DNA of 64,000 nt from positions 13,189,266 through 13,253,265 of the forward strand of contig NC_049988.1 of the NCBI RefSeq assembly GCF_000003815.2. The letters are read 5' to 3'. This stretch comes from Branchiostoma floridae. Its lineage: Eukaryota > Chordata > Leptocardii > Amphioxiformes > Branchiostomatidae. Under the pieces are notes generated by a model. The model saw only the letters and a program-made list of their open reading frames with translations. It was not told the origin of the DNA and ran no database searches. Below, one piece after another: positions 23,132 through 34,800 of this stretch (position 1 is its first letter; every line of letters starts with the position of its first letter). The translations under genes were made by a program, and so were the position numbers.

Positions 23132-23215
<84 letters not shown>

Positions 23216-23218
23216 ACA

Positions 23219-23257
<39 letters not shown>

Positions 23258-23271
23258 ACATACACACACAA

Positions 23272-23320
<49 letters not shown>
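23130..23320 (+). repeat. (CA)n microsatellite, about 190 bp
   Basis: Almost pure CA with scattered CATA, CAAA and CGCA interruptions. It produces long Thr/His and Val/Cys frames on the two strands that are not genes. Confidence 0.98.
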
Positions 23321-23323
<3 letters not shown>

Positions 23324-25108
23324 ACGCAGACGAAAACCTGACTTTCTTGGCGAAGGTAATTGACGTACATCAATAAGCATGACGGCAGTCGTGTAGCAAC
23401 AGCGCGCATACATCTACACCTGTCATTGTCTGCGTCGGGTGTACTCCGGAGGTACTTGCTGTAAGTACCGGCACCTTTCCCCCTGGTTTGACGTACGTCT
23501 GTCCAAAAAAGAGAGCATGGCAGCACTATCAACTCAGGAACTCCTGATTTGATCATCACAGGGGATCACAGGAACAAACCATAGAACAGACAAATAGAGA
23601 GTCAAGAACCCATACCCCCAGAGTTGATGCGCCCATTTGTCTTTCAAGCGACGTGGTTTGGCGCAATTTTGTTAAGAAAACAAAATCAATGCCTCACTGA
23701 ATATATATAGTGCAAAGAAACCCAAGCCAATGTGGATGATGGGGGCGTCTTTCTCAGAAGTAGTCTAGAAATGTAGCACTTCTGTCTCCTGAGTAAGTAA
23801 TGTAATTTCCGTGTAAATGACACAAACCTTGGAGAGCTAGAGAGGTACCGTTATTCATGCTAAGTACATGAGACTAGGACTGTAGATGTGCTTGCATTAT
23901 TACTGTACTAGACGAATACTTATTGATTGGAATTTAATTACCTTCGCCAAAGGGTTATGTTTTCAACAGTGTTCGCGTTGAAAGATAGACTCTCAATGTC
24001 TACAGTCTATCAACGCGATAACTTGAGAATTCCTGGATGGATTGTCTTGATATTTTGTATGTGGGCTAAGGTTTTGATAAATGATAGGATTTTCTGGGGC
24101 CCTAGCGGCTTGATACAGTACTTCAGTGGAAATTCTGGCATTGATATCTCGTGTTCTGAACAAGCTATTATTACGATCCCTTGTAAATTAATGAAAAACG
24201 GTATTCATCTTTCATCGCCAGAAATGGCCACCCATTGGTCATTTCAGAAAAGAAAAACATTTATTTTTTTTATGTCCGTCAGAATAGCGCTTTTAACCAT
24301 CTTATCAAAGTATTTAGAAAATAAGCCTGGTTACTATATTGTACTACATACCATATACGTCTAATACGTTATTGAAAACATCAAAGATACAAGAAAATCA
24401 TTTCTTAGTATTTGGTCAAATACCTAGTGAACTACAGATCCCTCAGTCATTGACAAAAGCTAGTGGATGCTACCTGAAACGTTTGACCGTTTACGAACTT
24501 TATCCAGTTGCTTGAGTAACTTTTATCTTACGTAACACGTCATTCAGTACGTTATGTAACAACGCTCATTCATATGTATTATGTACGGGTGGAAAGTTTA
24601 GGTCGATATTGGCAACATTTGAAACACTGTGCGTCGTACGTACGATCAGGTGAAACACATGCCCAGACACGAGCAATGTAGTGTGATTGGACTTAAGGGG
24701 CGGGTGATTTACGCGTCCTGGCGTGGCGGCGGCAAGGCTGATCAAAGAGTGTGAGACAAGCGTTAATTTTATAGCCCCGTAGGCGGGTAATGTTGCGTGA
24801 TGGCAGGATGTAGGTAGCCTCAGTACTGGGTCGATGTTAACATGTTTGATGGCTAAACTGGTACATCACAGGACTACGACAAATCGCCGCATGCAGTTTG
24901 CCGCCTGAAATTGCGATTTGTTTTCAAATTTAAAAAAGAAATTGCAACTCACAACCAGCGAACATCATTTTAACAGTGGAAATCTTTCTCTTTCTGATGA
25001 ATTTGCTGCACAAATGCGCTGCACGTCGATCGGTTTGACAGTAAGGGAAAATATAGTTGGTGCAATTTCCTCAGCGCAATGGGGCGCAATCCATTTTGAT
25101 TAACGCCT

Positions 25109-25422
25109 TAAGATGGGTTCACACGTGCGTATGTTTTCACGTGCGTATGAGGACTGTATGGAAGGCGTAGCCTCTACCAGGATCCATAGATTGCAAGAAT
25201 AGTAGAAATTGGACAAACATAGACAGTAACATGCCAGCAGCAGAGTTGGCTGGGTAGCAAACCATTACCCTCAGACAGCTATCTCCTCTGGCATGTTATG
25301 TGTCCATATTTGTCCATTTTCTACTATTTTTCAAGCCACCTGTGGAGCCTGCAAGAGGCTAGAAAATCTATACGGACCTCACACGGACTTAAAAATATAT
25401 CCACACGTGTGAACCCGGCTTA
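25109..25422. mobile_element. Foldback MITE with nested inverted repeat, second copy
   Basis: GATGGGTTCACACGTGCGTA pairs with CCACACGTGTGAACCCGGCT at the right. The inside (AGAAATTGGACAAACATAGA, GGCATGTTATGTGTCCATAT) matches the copy at 19190-19533. Confidence 0.82.
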
Positions 25423-25847
25423 TCACACAAGCGGATCACGATGTCGACAGTCAGTATACGTATATAGAACAGATAAGCTGACATGAAGCCTATATATGGT
25501 GAACATTTGCCACGTCTTCTCAACAACAGTCCTGTGTAACTCATGGTGCGTAATTAGGCCATGTTGATTTGATTATATGGATGACATCCTATCAAACCCC
25601 AGCCACCTCTGAGTCTTTAACGCTTTTATCATGTCCTGGTTTATTGTTCATTTGCATGTCTGATTTATAGTTAGCCTTAATCATAAGATTCTATGTCTCA
25701 CATATTTGCTTAATCATTTAAATTAGGATTTATTGCTGACATTTTTCCAATCGTTATTATTCTTTAATTTATCTTGTATTTTCTACATTTGTATATAGAT
25801 TAGTTAATTTTTAATTAAGTGGAGAAGGGCACTGTACAAACCAAGTA

Positions 25848-25945
25848 GGATTCTTGCGACCTGTAGAGCCTGGTAGAGACTAAGAGCTTCATACGCACCT
25901 CAAACGGACTTGAATATATACGCATGTGTGACCCCACCTTTAAAC
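25848..25945 (+). mobile_element. Half copy of the 19190/25109 foldback family
   Basis: GCGACCTGTAGAGCCTGGTA, then CTCAAACGGACTTGAATATA and GCATGTGTGACCCCACCTTT match only the right arm of the element at 19190-19533. Confidence 0.75.
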
Positions 25946-26402
25946 AGTCGAAAATTGATACGCACGAGAATACTATCCATACAGTTAAATCAACATGGCC
26001 ATATCACTTACTATCCTATTTGATGCTAGTGATTAGATTCTATTGATATTTATCTCCCATTGATATACAGCACCTGTTGATATTTCAAAACGATCCGGCG
26101 ACAAAGTACATTGTCATACTTTTCATAAATATGACACCGATGAATAACACTCGTTTTAGTTATGAATAATCGCGACCTGGGTGCTCTGGTGACAGTTAGA
26201 CAACCATTATGTTGATCATGTGTGTCCGGATAGGTGTAATCATGTACACATCATCCTGGTGCATAACAGGCAATTTCATCTGATATACTTTGAAGATAGG
26301 TATCATTTTGTTACCACTTTTAAACATATTAACCACAATTTAAGCAATTATTCCCGTGAGGCTATGTTATAATTTAGCTGCTGCATTATAGAGCTGGGAC
26401 AG

Positions 26403-26610
26403 TCAATGGAGGTTAGACATCCTGTCATCTAGGTAATAAGACACGCGAAATAGAAGTTACCCAAGCAACTGGATATGTGTTTTGGAAACGGTCAGACGTT
26501 GACATCCATGACCATACAAATCAGCTCAATTTCACTGAGAAAGGTAGTGGATGCTATCTGAAACGCCTGGCATTTCCAAAATCGTATCCATTCGCTTGAG
26601 AAACTACTAT
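26403..26610 (+). repeat. Dispersed repeat shared with 24450-24530 and 49370-49480
   Basis: CAAGCAACTGGATATGTGTT and GGAAACGGTCAGACGTTGAC match 49413-49460. GTAGTGGATGCTATCTGAAA matches 24460-24480 (GTGGATGCTACCTGAAACGT). An interspersed repeat of unknown class. Confidence 0.65.
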
Positions 26611-27459
26611 TTGGCCTACCTTGCCTGGTGTCAATGGCTTACTGGTTGTACTGAATATTATATCATTAATAAATGATATTATAAATGTTTGCCATACAAT
26701 CTTCTGACAACTAGCGCTCACCGAAATCTACATTCATTCTTAATTCATAAAATTCATAAAATTATGTGAACATTAGCAGTAAACTGCTATTCGACGCTTC
26801 TATCGCAAGAGCTATTTGCATACAATATTTTGTACATCTGTATATATTCCTTAACTTAAACAAAGCACAAGATTCTTGCCTGACTGTTGTGAAATAGTCT
26901 GTCTTAACGGAAAGTACTAACATCTTCACAGGAAGACCACTAGTGTTAGTTCCATTGATGCGTTTCATCTGATCAATTTTTGAAGAATTATTTTCTCTTT
27001 TTCTTCTCAATAGCGAAATTTTGATTTCAACACGTATACCTGATCCACACCTATTCTGATAAACTAAGGAGGTGAGAAAAACAACCTCTTTCGACCAGCA
27101 ACCCGCAGAGATACATTCAGTTTGCAGCTAAAATTAGATAGTGATTTTCGCGCCAGTGGTCAGGATGGCAGGGGATTCTTCCCTTTCATTTGATCGACAG
27201 TCAGAAAAGACTCTTCATGGGGTTTGATGACAACCTAGTACAGCCATGGTCACAAGAGGTCCTCCCAAGATCTCAAACCCCTTAAAGAGTCACATACACG
27301 TGTTTTCTAATGACGCATTCTATTAGAGCCCAGTAACTTGGAGACCGGTCGTATGAACACCGCACCTTTCAAGAGAAATAACCGTTAGATTCTGTCTGTG
27401 TTTTTTTTTAAATAATTTTCTCTACTTAAAGCTGACAACAAGCTTTGTGACCGCCCCAC

Positions 27460-29168
27460 ATGCAGTTGTCTGCCAGAATGGATGAGAATCAAACGGAAGC
27501 GAATGTAACCGGAGTGGCTGTGGACATGGAGCTGAGCGAGGCCTGGAAATGGTTTCTCATTGTGGTACTGGTCGTCCTCATCATCATGGGCACGCTTGGT
27601 AAGTGTCAAAACACCCATCTCCAATCCATGATAGTCTCTACCAGACTGGCTACGCTGGCTATTATAGGGAGAAAATTTGCCAGGGGAGTTTTGCTTCTAG
27701 AGGGGTTGGTCGGCCGCGCAGTCTCCGTAGGATGAATCTAAGCGTGGACTGACTCCTCTGGCCGATTTTTATCCGAATTCTACGATCCCCGCATGCCCGT
27801 AGGATGGTCTCGTGTAGGCTAATCCATAAGGCCTAAAGTGAAAAATTTCGTGTGTCCAACTGTTGTTGTCAACCTTGTATGTAGGCACGGAGGGCAGTAC
27901 GTTTATTCGACATTTCAGTAGCAGGGTATATTTTTCCAGGACTGCTAGCCCATCTCCTCGTGTTTCCATTTTCCCGAAATGGTAGGGTTGGTAGGAGTCG
28001 ATTTTTGTTAGGTTCTCTCTTTTTAAAATATTTTGGGCCGAATTTATGCAACAATACTGTTATGCAATGTAAAACTGCACATAGGACAAATGTACTTTCA
28101 TTACAATCATACAGAGATATATTGTACGAGCACAATTTTCTTTAGCAACAGAAAAGAGGAGACCCGTGGTCGACAAAAAAGGCTAGGGTTAGCAGGCTTT
28201 TGCCAGGGTCGGTCAATTTTTGCGATGAATCCGCTACGAGGACTATAAAGCCCAGCTTTCTAGATTAGAGTAGAATATTGTTTATAACTGTTCATTGTCA
28301 CTTGTATATCTCCTATGTTTATACCATGTACTTGCAATTAGCCCTCGGACACGAACTTGCAAATAAACTTCTTCTTCTGGTAATGGAGGATTGAGTACAA
28401 AAAAGCACAGCATCTATGTAGAAAGACTTTTCCATCTACACGTGTACTTAAAACACGTGTACTTAAAACACGTGTACTTAAAACACGTGTACTTAAAACA
28501 CGTGTACTTAAAACAGTACTTTCGGCGTTAATTGAATTTGACTAGAGCAAAATCTTTGCAGCCATTTTGACAAACATAGTTTTATAACACATCAATATCT
28601 AGCTGAAACATTTCTTTCCACGATGTTTGTAACAGTATTGTGTTATTAATGTCACCAAACTACTTTCATAGGTTATTTCTTTGTTTGAACCTTTCTCTTT
28701 TATTCGAGAAGCTCAAATCGCTCGGCAGGCCGTCTTTCAAAAAGGTCATCGAAAAGGGAATTGAATTTGATTGATAATGTTATCAATCTTTGTGACCATA
28801 TAATGATATACATAACTTAATTGTTTGACTTCACAGGCAACTTTCTGACCATTTACGTCATCGCTCGGCACAAAGAACTGCAGACCGTCACCAACGCTTT
28901 CATCTTTAATCTGGCCGTAACGGACCTGCTGGTGTCCGTGTTTGTGGACGGCTTCAATGTGGTGGGCATCGCGGATACCGGCTTCTTCTTCAGGTCTCCC
29001 GCAGTGTGTGAGGTATGGAGTTGTTCACGGGAAATCACTGGCGCACGCACGTACGCACGTACAAACACACACACACACAGACGCACACACACACACACAC
29101 ACACACTCTCTCTCTCTCTCACACACACACACACATACACATGCATTTCCCCTCTCTCTCACTCTCTA

Positions 29169-29209
<41 letters not shown>

Positions 29210-32200
29210 TACACATTGTCTCTCTCTCACATCAAAACACATAGACAAACTCACACAGATACACACACACACAGACACACACACTCACACTGTCTCTCTC
29301 TCTCTATCGCACACACACACACACACACACACATCACACATACAGAGACAAACACACACAGAGACATGCACGCGCACACACTCAATCTATATTAAACTGA
29401 TGGGTTTTTAACAGTAAAATAACAGGGCCCGTCCCAAACATTTCAATCGCATCAAACACAAGCAATGGACGTTGTTTATCCCATCGGCAACTTCAATCAA
29501 GAATTAACTTTTGATTACACTGAAATGATCGCGGTCCTCAGTTCTTTACAGTATAAAGCGGGCAGATAACAGGACTGTGTCAAATTGCACCACGCAAATG
29601 GCATTAAGATAACCGTTTGTAATAAGCGCACCAATCAGTGGCTCGAATTTCGAAAATAGCGTGAGGAGGTCAGACCAACGCACAGCCGTTTTCTTGCCTG
29701 CCCTTGTTGTAGCCACGTGGCAAACAGCAAAGAGAATTTAACATCTAAAGGCTACAGCATGTAAATTCTATGGATGACATCGTTCCAGATTCCAAATCTA
29801 TGGTTTTATCGATGCCATTGAAATCACAAACCATAGCATCTATTAAGTCTTTTCTTTCTGTATTCAAGAAGTCACAAAGTCATAGTGTACTAGCCTACCA
29901 ACTACACTTTAGCTACCACATAAGTGTCAATTACTGTCAAGGCTGTCACATGACACATTTTCCCGTTTTCAGCATTGCCTTATGTCATTGACCATCTCAG
30001 GAAAGGAACAAATTTTTAAACTTCTTTTACGAAATCAGGTAAAAGAATAATATGCGCGCGGTGTCATCCATTGATTTTACTTGCTGTGGCATAGAACCAA
30101 TGATAAAAGTTAGCTAAAGTTGCCCATATATGACTGTGATAGCTGTCAGGCCCGGCACCCATCTACGTTTCATAGCCCTGGGCCCACACATAGGTAGGTG
30201 CAAGCACTACAGTAGGGGGCTAGTCCATTGGTAGTGTAGTGCGTTTAGCTTCCATACAGAGGAATAAGTATTACCATTTTTAAGTTTTTGGTATGACCCG
30301 ACTACAGCATCCAGTCTTCCTTTGTGGTCTCCCATCTATGTACTGTCTGGACTGCACGTTGCTTAACTTCCGATGATAAGATACACATGATACTGATGAA
30401 TATGTCGTTACTACAGTTCGTGGGGACGGTCTGTGTGACCTCCTGCATCTGCTCCATCATGACCATGATGCTCATCGCCATCAACCGTTACTTCTACGTC
30501 ACGGACAAGCCACGTCACGACCGGCTCTTCACAACCCCCCGTCTGGTCGCCATCATCATCGCGCTCTGGCTCTACAGCTTCAGCCTCTTCGACTTACCTC
30601 TGTTGGTCGGATGGGCAAGACACTGGTAGATACAAAACACCTCTTTGAAACAATCTGTCTCATTCTAGAGCTATGCATGAATGCAGTAGAAGCCGATTAA
30701 TTGCACGGCCTATTTTCCAGTAAATTTCGTGCAATTATCCGGCTGGTGCAATAATGCGAAGTTATCTAGCTGGACCGCACTGTTTTGGGATTTGGGGATT
30801 CCCTGCAGTTAACAGAAGTGTGCGTTAATCCGGTGTGCAATTAACTGGCTTCTACTGTATTATTGTTTAAAATATAAATGTGTATGGTTTATGTCTAACA
30901 TTATTACATATATAGTTCTCATAGATTATGCAAATGAAGTCTCCATTCGTACAATTGATAAGTATATATATTTGTCTATATTAGTGTCTTTTTTACTTAC
31001 ATATCTGACATGTTTGAGAGTCCTATCATGAAATGAGATGTGCGAGCCAATGATACAAGTGGCATTTCATTTGAATATGGACAATGATGTATTGGTAGTG
31101 TATTTTACCAACCGTGATCAACGAAAATCATTCGGACATCTCATACCATAACGATGACATGTGCGTACTTTTGGTTGCACTGCAAATAACTGAACCATAT
31201 GAGTCTGTAGATGTGTAGTATCTTCTATACCTACATGTATGACTTCAGGCAATGGCATCAGTGTATTCCAGCTCATCTGAATCTTTATCGCTTTTGTACA
31301 CTTCTAAGGTATGACTTCAAGACAATGGGCTGCACGTACGACCGCACTGCCGACTTCTCCTTCACCTTGCACCTGATCTGCGTCGGCATCGTGATCCCCG
31401 TGGTGGTCGTGGTCATCTGCTACACCAGGATATACCTGTTCGTCCGGGCGTCCAACAAACGGATGGCGAAACATCGACAGGACAGCAACATGGCCCAGGC
31501 GTAAGTCTGATGCAGCGCTAGCGTTTTATTTTTTTGTTAGCTATTTGCAAGGAAAGCTGTTGTTGGGTAGAGTATATATTCTCTACAAGGCAAAGGTTTG
31601 GGGTGGGGAGCTAGTAGTGACTGCGATTTCTGTCTTTTGCCTACCTTCACCTCTTGTAGAAACTCTAAGAGCTTTCTATTTTGTGGCAGAGATGCGGGCC
31701 AATGAAAGAAATCGTGACCAGCACTTTGTCTCTACCAGACTCCGGGTCGCTGGAAAACCGTAGAAATGGAACAAACAGAGGAGTAAAGCCGGCCAGAGGA
31801 GTATGCCGCAGGTCGCGTGCTGTTCCCTAGCCGGCTATACTCCTCTGGTCGGCTTACACCTCTATTTGTTCCATTTCTACAGTTTTCCAGCGACTCGGAG
31901 TCTGGTAGAGACTAACCAGTACTTGTCACCCGACTAAAACCTCTGCTTGGGATACACTTGGTGTGGCACTGTGATTTTATAACTTGTATGCGACTAGATT
32001 AACGTTGACGTTATCTTTACTGATAGTGGACGTGGCTACGTAAGTAATAGTAGTAGAAGGGAGGTGGCAATAGTGTATGTTGAAGGTAAGAAAATACATA
32101 AAATGAGCAACGAGCAAAAAGGCGTCTAAGATGCATTGGTGATGTATTTTACCAACCGTGCCCAACGAAAATCATTCGGACATATTATACCATAACCGTG

Positions 32201-34800
32201 ATAACAATGAACCATATGAGTCTGTAGAATGTATAGTATCTTCTATACCTACATGGCGAAACATCGACATGCCAGCAACATGGCCCAGGCGTAAGTCTCC
32301 TACAGCGTATTTTTTGGGTCATCTATTTGCGGCGAAAGCTGTTGTTGGGTAGTGGATGTATTCTTTAAGCCGTGGTTTTGGTTGGGTAGCTAGTAGGGGC
32401 AATGGTTTGTTTCTATCGCCTCCCCACACATCTGCCACGTGCGCAACGCGTAGGAACTCTAAACCCTAGCCACACAATTCGCACCTACTTGCAAAACTGC
32501 CAATGTGTGTCAGAGTAATTAATTAGCTTTAAAAGGGTAGGTGATTTGTTTTTTGATTTGTTCTGTGATTTGTTTCTATCGCCTCCCAATACCTCTGCCA
32601 CGTGCGCAACGCGTAGGAACTCTAAACCCTAGCCACACAATTCGCACCTACTTGCAAAACTGCCAATGTGTGTCAGAGTAATTAATCAGCTTTAAAAGGG
32701 TACGAGCTTTCTGCTTTGTAGCAGAGATGGGGGTATGAAAAAAATCGCGGTCAGCACATGTCCTTCGATTAAAAGCTCTGCTTGGAGAATTTGGTGGATA
32801 CACTTTTTGTGGCAATAATGTAGGTGATTTTATACCTTGTTTGCGACTAGATTAAAGATTACTTAGTTAATACATTTAAAAGCTTTCTGTTTGGTGCCAG
32901 AGATCGTGGCCAACCCTTGCCCCCGACTAAAAGCTTTGCTTGATGAGAACATGGTGGATACACTTGTTGTGTCACTGTATGTGATTTTATACCTTGTGTT
33001 CGACTAGGTTAAAGTTGATGCTATCTTTATTGATAGCTACGGAAGTGGCTACATAAGTAGTAGTAGTTGAAGGTAAGTGAATACATAAAGTGAGAAAGAA
33101 GCAAAAAGGCATCTGAGATGCGTGTCAACAATGATAAGTAAAGGTTATGCATATGCTAAGCCTTGTATTTTGATCCAAGATTTCTGGCTCCTTCCTTCCC
33201 AAACTTGTTGCAGTTAAAACATCTTAAAGATGTAAGATTGCTGCTAAAAACAAAACTAGATCTACATTCAGAGCATAATCAGATGATTCCATACGGTCTA
33301 ACATTGATATGTTAGGCTTGGGTCACATTTCCAAAGCGGGGCCCAGCCGGGATGTTTTAAGAAATGAAACATTAAACTGCATACTTAGAAATATACACAA
33401 ATCATTCCCATGAATCTCATTTCGTCATGTTGTGTATTTTGATGTCTTTTATATCATTCTTTTCGCCCCCGAAAGCTGCCCGTCCGGGCCCCGGTTTGGA
33501 CCTAAGCATTACTGGGCTGTATTGTAATCCGAATTTTAACACAAACTCCCGATTTTTGCCCAGCAACAAACTGAAGGTGGATGACCTGACCCTCCTCCGG
33601 ACACTGGTCATCATCGGAGTGGTCTTCTTCATCTGCTGGAGCCAGTACGTCATCGTTGTGCTGGCCGATTTCGAGGACCATTGGCCAATGGGAGTTCACT
33701 TGACCGCCATAATCACCGGTATGCAAATGTGGTCCCTACAAGTCCCTACCGATTCTATAATGATGCTTATTGGTACAGTAAAAGCCAGTTAATTGCACAA
33801 CAGATTAACGCACACGTCTGTTAACCGCACGGAGTACTAAAATCCCAAACCGGTGCGATCGAGCTAGATGACTTCGCATTATTGTACCAGCCGGATAATT
33901 GCACGAAATTCACTGGCAAATAGGCTGTGCAATTAAGCGGCTTCACGTATGAAGCCAAATTTCTGCTCCACAAAGTTTTGCTCCATTAGGTGGTACACAT
34001 GCGTTGGGCCTGTGGGTTAGGTTTGGTTTAGGTTTAGGGTTTGGGTTAAAGTTTCACAGTGCGAACCCTCTCCAAAAATCACCCCACCTCACGAATGTTA
34101 CGTTACACATACATTTTGGTATGTAGGTAGCTATAGTGATGGTAGACATAACAAGATGATAATTTAAATGACTGATTAATGATTTAAATAATCAATAAGA
34201 AAACTTCATCAATCCAATGTGTTTCATGAGTAATCTTTAGATCTGAAGATGGTATAGTCCCCATATTAGAGTGGTAGGTAGCTTTAGTAGAAGTTGACAA
34301 GATTTGTGATCGACTGCTCCACAGCTGACCAATGATAAGCTACGGCCGTGTGGCGCGTTGGATACACCCGATCCCTCGATCTCGGAAGTTAAGCAACGCG
34401 TAGTCCGGTCCGGTCTTCCGGTCGGGTCCTGTCTTCCGGGAGAGACGTAAAACGGGGGTTCCGTGCTCGAGGAGGCGCATCGACCACGTTAATTGGCCTC
34501 ATTACTCACACTTTGGGTACCTACTTGCTGTAAATACACCGATGTTATAAAAGCTCTTGCTTTTGTTTTCCCACAGCTCACTCCAGTTCCTCCACCAACT
34601 GCATCATCCTGGGCGTGACCAACCCGAAGTTCCGTGAGAAGTACCTGCTGGTACTGAAGCCCACAGGAAGCACCAGTACCGCCGCGCCCAGCTCTCCGGA
34701 CCAGCTCCCCTTACCACGCTCACGAAACAGTATCAGGAACACCCCTGACCACGTCAGCATGGCCATGGTGAATCTTCAGGGTACACCCGCAACTGTTTGA
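27460..34800 (+). CDS. Class A (rhodopsin-like) GPCR, melatonin-receptor-like, six exons, 364 aa
   Basis: Seven-span receptor at the cell surface; ligand unknown. Exons 27460-27598, 28837-29012, 30417-30625, 31309-31500, 33564-33718 and 34577-34800 (TGA) join in phase. The N-terminus has two N-glycosylation sequons (NQT, NVT). Visible hallmarks: GN of TM1, LAVTD of TM2 (D76), C104 and C183 for the conserved disulfide, NRY (128-130) in place of DRY, W156 in TM4, and P205/Y213 in TM5. TM6 reads CWSQ (263-266), lacking the usual proline. TM7 reads NCIILG (298-303) instead of NPxxY. NRY and the NxIIxGxxNxxFR shape of TM7/helix 8 recall melatonin receptors and related orphan receptors. The tail is Ser/Pro-rich. 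A second ATG at residue 7 could also start. Its introns hold repeats, and its last exon has seeded a downstream array. Confidence 0.87.
27627..27800. mobile_element. MITE in GPCR intron 1 (TAGTCTCTACCAGAC family)
   Basis: TAGTCTCTACCAGACTGGCT, AGGGGAGTTTTGCTTCTAGA, CGTGGACTGACTCCTCTGGC and GAATTCTACGATCCCC match 63580-63745 in order, and 54970-55135 on the reverse strand. Confidence 0.75.
28300..28380 (+). repeat. LINE 3'-tail fragment (CR1-like)
   Basis: CTTGCAATTAGCCCTCGGAC and ACTTGCAAATAAACTTCTTC form a typical non-LTR retrotransposon tail with AATAAA. Similar ends occur near 5735 and 1985. Located in GPCR intron 1. Confidence 0.55.
28439..28513 (+). repeat. Five perfect 15-bp repeats, each with a CACGTG palindrome
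   Basis: The unit CACGTGTACTTAAAA starts at 28439, 28454, 28469, 28484 and 28499. Each unit carries a canonical E-box core. It lies in GPCR intron 1, about 320 bp before exon 2. Confidence 0.95.
29060..29375 (+). repeat. Mixed (CA)n/(CT)n microsatellite
   Basis: Alternating CA and CT blocks directly after the donor of GPCR exon 2. They extend that exon's frame artificially through the intron, so reading past 29012 is not protein. Confidence 0.96.
30112..30305 (+). repeat. Dispersed repeat, copy 2 (partner of 60-300)
   Basis: TAAAGTTGCCCATATATGAC, GTGCAAGCACTACAGTAGG and GGCTAGTCCATTGGTAGTG align with 62-190. In GPCR intron 2 just before exon 3. Confidence 0.6.
30682..30859. mobile_element. 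TA-flanked MITE, copy 2, GPCR intron 3
   Basis: GCAGTAGAAGCCGATTAATT at left and AATTAACTGGCTTCTACTGT at right. Inverted orientation relative to the copies at 16664 and 33774. Confidence 0.82.
31728..31917. mobile_element. Strong foldback MITE, GPCR intron 4
   Basis: CTCTACCAGACTCCGGGTCG pairs with CGACTCGGAGTCTGGTAGAG. GTAGAAATGGAACAAACAGA pairs with TTTGTTCCATTTCTACAG. Nearly a complete hairpin of about 190 bp. Confidence 0.87.
32139..32400 (+). pseudogene. Truncated duplicate of GPCR exon 4 with flanking intron
   Basis: The sequence around exon 4 (about 31095-31245 upstream, 31455-31570 at the 3' end) is repeated at about 32146-32355. The upstream intron part (TTTACCAACCGTGCCCAACG, ACCATATGAGTCTGTAGA) is joined directly to the exon's last 40 bp (GGCGAAACATCGACATGCCA, ATGGCCCAGGC) and its donor GTAAGTCT. 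About 210 bp, including the acceptor and most of the exon, is deleted. It cannot encode TM5 and lies inside intron 4. Confidence 0.85.
32407..32703 (+). repeat. 163-bp tandem duplication in GPCR intron 4
   Basis: CCACGTGCGCAACGCGTAGG and ACACAATTCGCACCTACTTG each occur twice, 163 bp apart, with only a few differences. The second unit is complete to AGCTTTAAAAGGGTA. Confidence 0.92.
33424..33500 (+). repeat. Dispersed repeat next to a splice acceptor, copy 2
   Basis: Matches 12035-12112. It lies about 65 bp upstream of the acceptor of GPCR exon 5 and keeps the frame open upstream of that exon. Confidence 0.75.
33774..33949. mobile_element. TA-flanked MITE, copy 3, GPCR intron 5
   Basis: TACAGTAAAAGCCAGTTAAT at left; GTGCAATTAAGCGGCTTCAC at right. 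Same orientation as copy 1 and similar to it along its length. Confidence 0.8.
34335..34500 (+). repeat. 5S rRNA-derived SINE-like element
   Basis: GCTACGGCCGTGTGG, CACCCGATCCCTCGATCTCG and GGAAGTTAAGC follow the order of 5S rRNA (GCCTACGGCC, CCCGATCTCGTCTGATCTCG, GGAAGCTAAGC). The 3' half diverges and runs into TTCCGTGCTCGAGGAGGCGC, the tail shared with 16250 and 36768. Best read as a retroposed SINE with a 5S head rather than a working 5S gene. In GPCR intron 5. Confidence 0.65.

Larger units (their letters stand above)
13725..27459. other. Gene-free stretch of 13.7 kb
   Basis: Between the multipass gene and the GPCR I find no exon with a convincing protein. It holds the Penelope relic, tandem duplications, MITEs, the 150-bp minisatellite, a CA tract and dispersed repeats listed separately. 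The segments 17000-18780, 21180-22320 and 23350-24700 show nothing I can name, except a dispersed-repeat-like start TTCGCCAAAGGGTTATGTTT at 23943. A distant enhancer or lncRNA could be present unseen. Confidence 0.6.

Noticed and set aside
23927-24364. 145-codon plus ORF
   Set aside because: No domain seen; starts in what looks like a dispersed repeat (TTCGCCAAAGGGTTATG).
34335-34450. Functional 5S rRNA gene
   Set aside because: The 3' half does not follow 5S and it continues into a repeat tail, so a retroposed copy is more likely.
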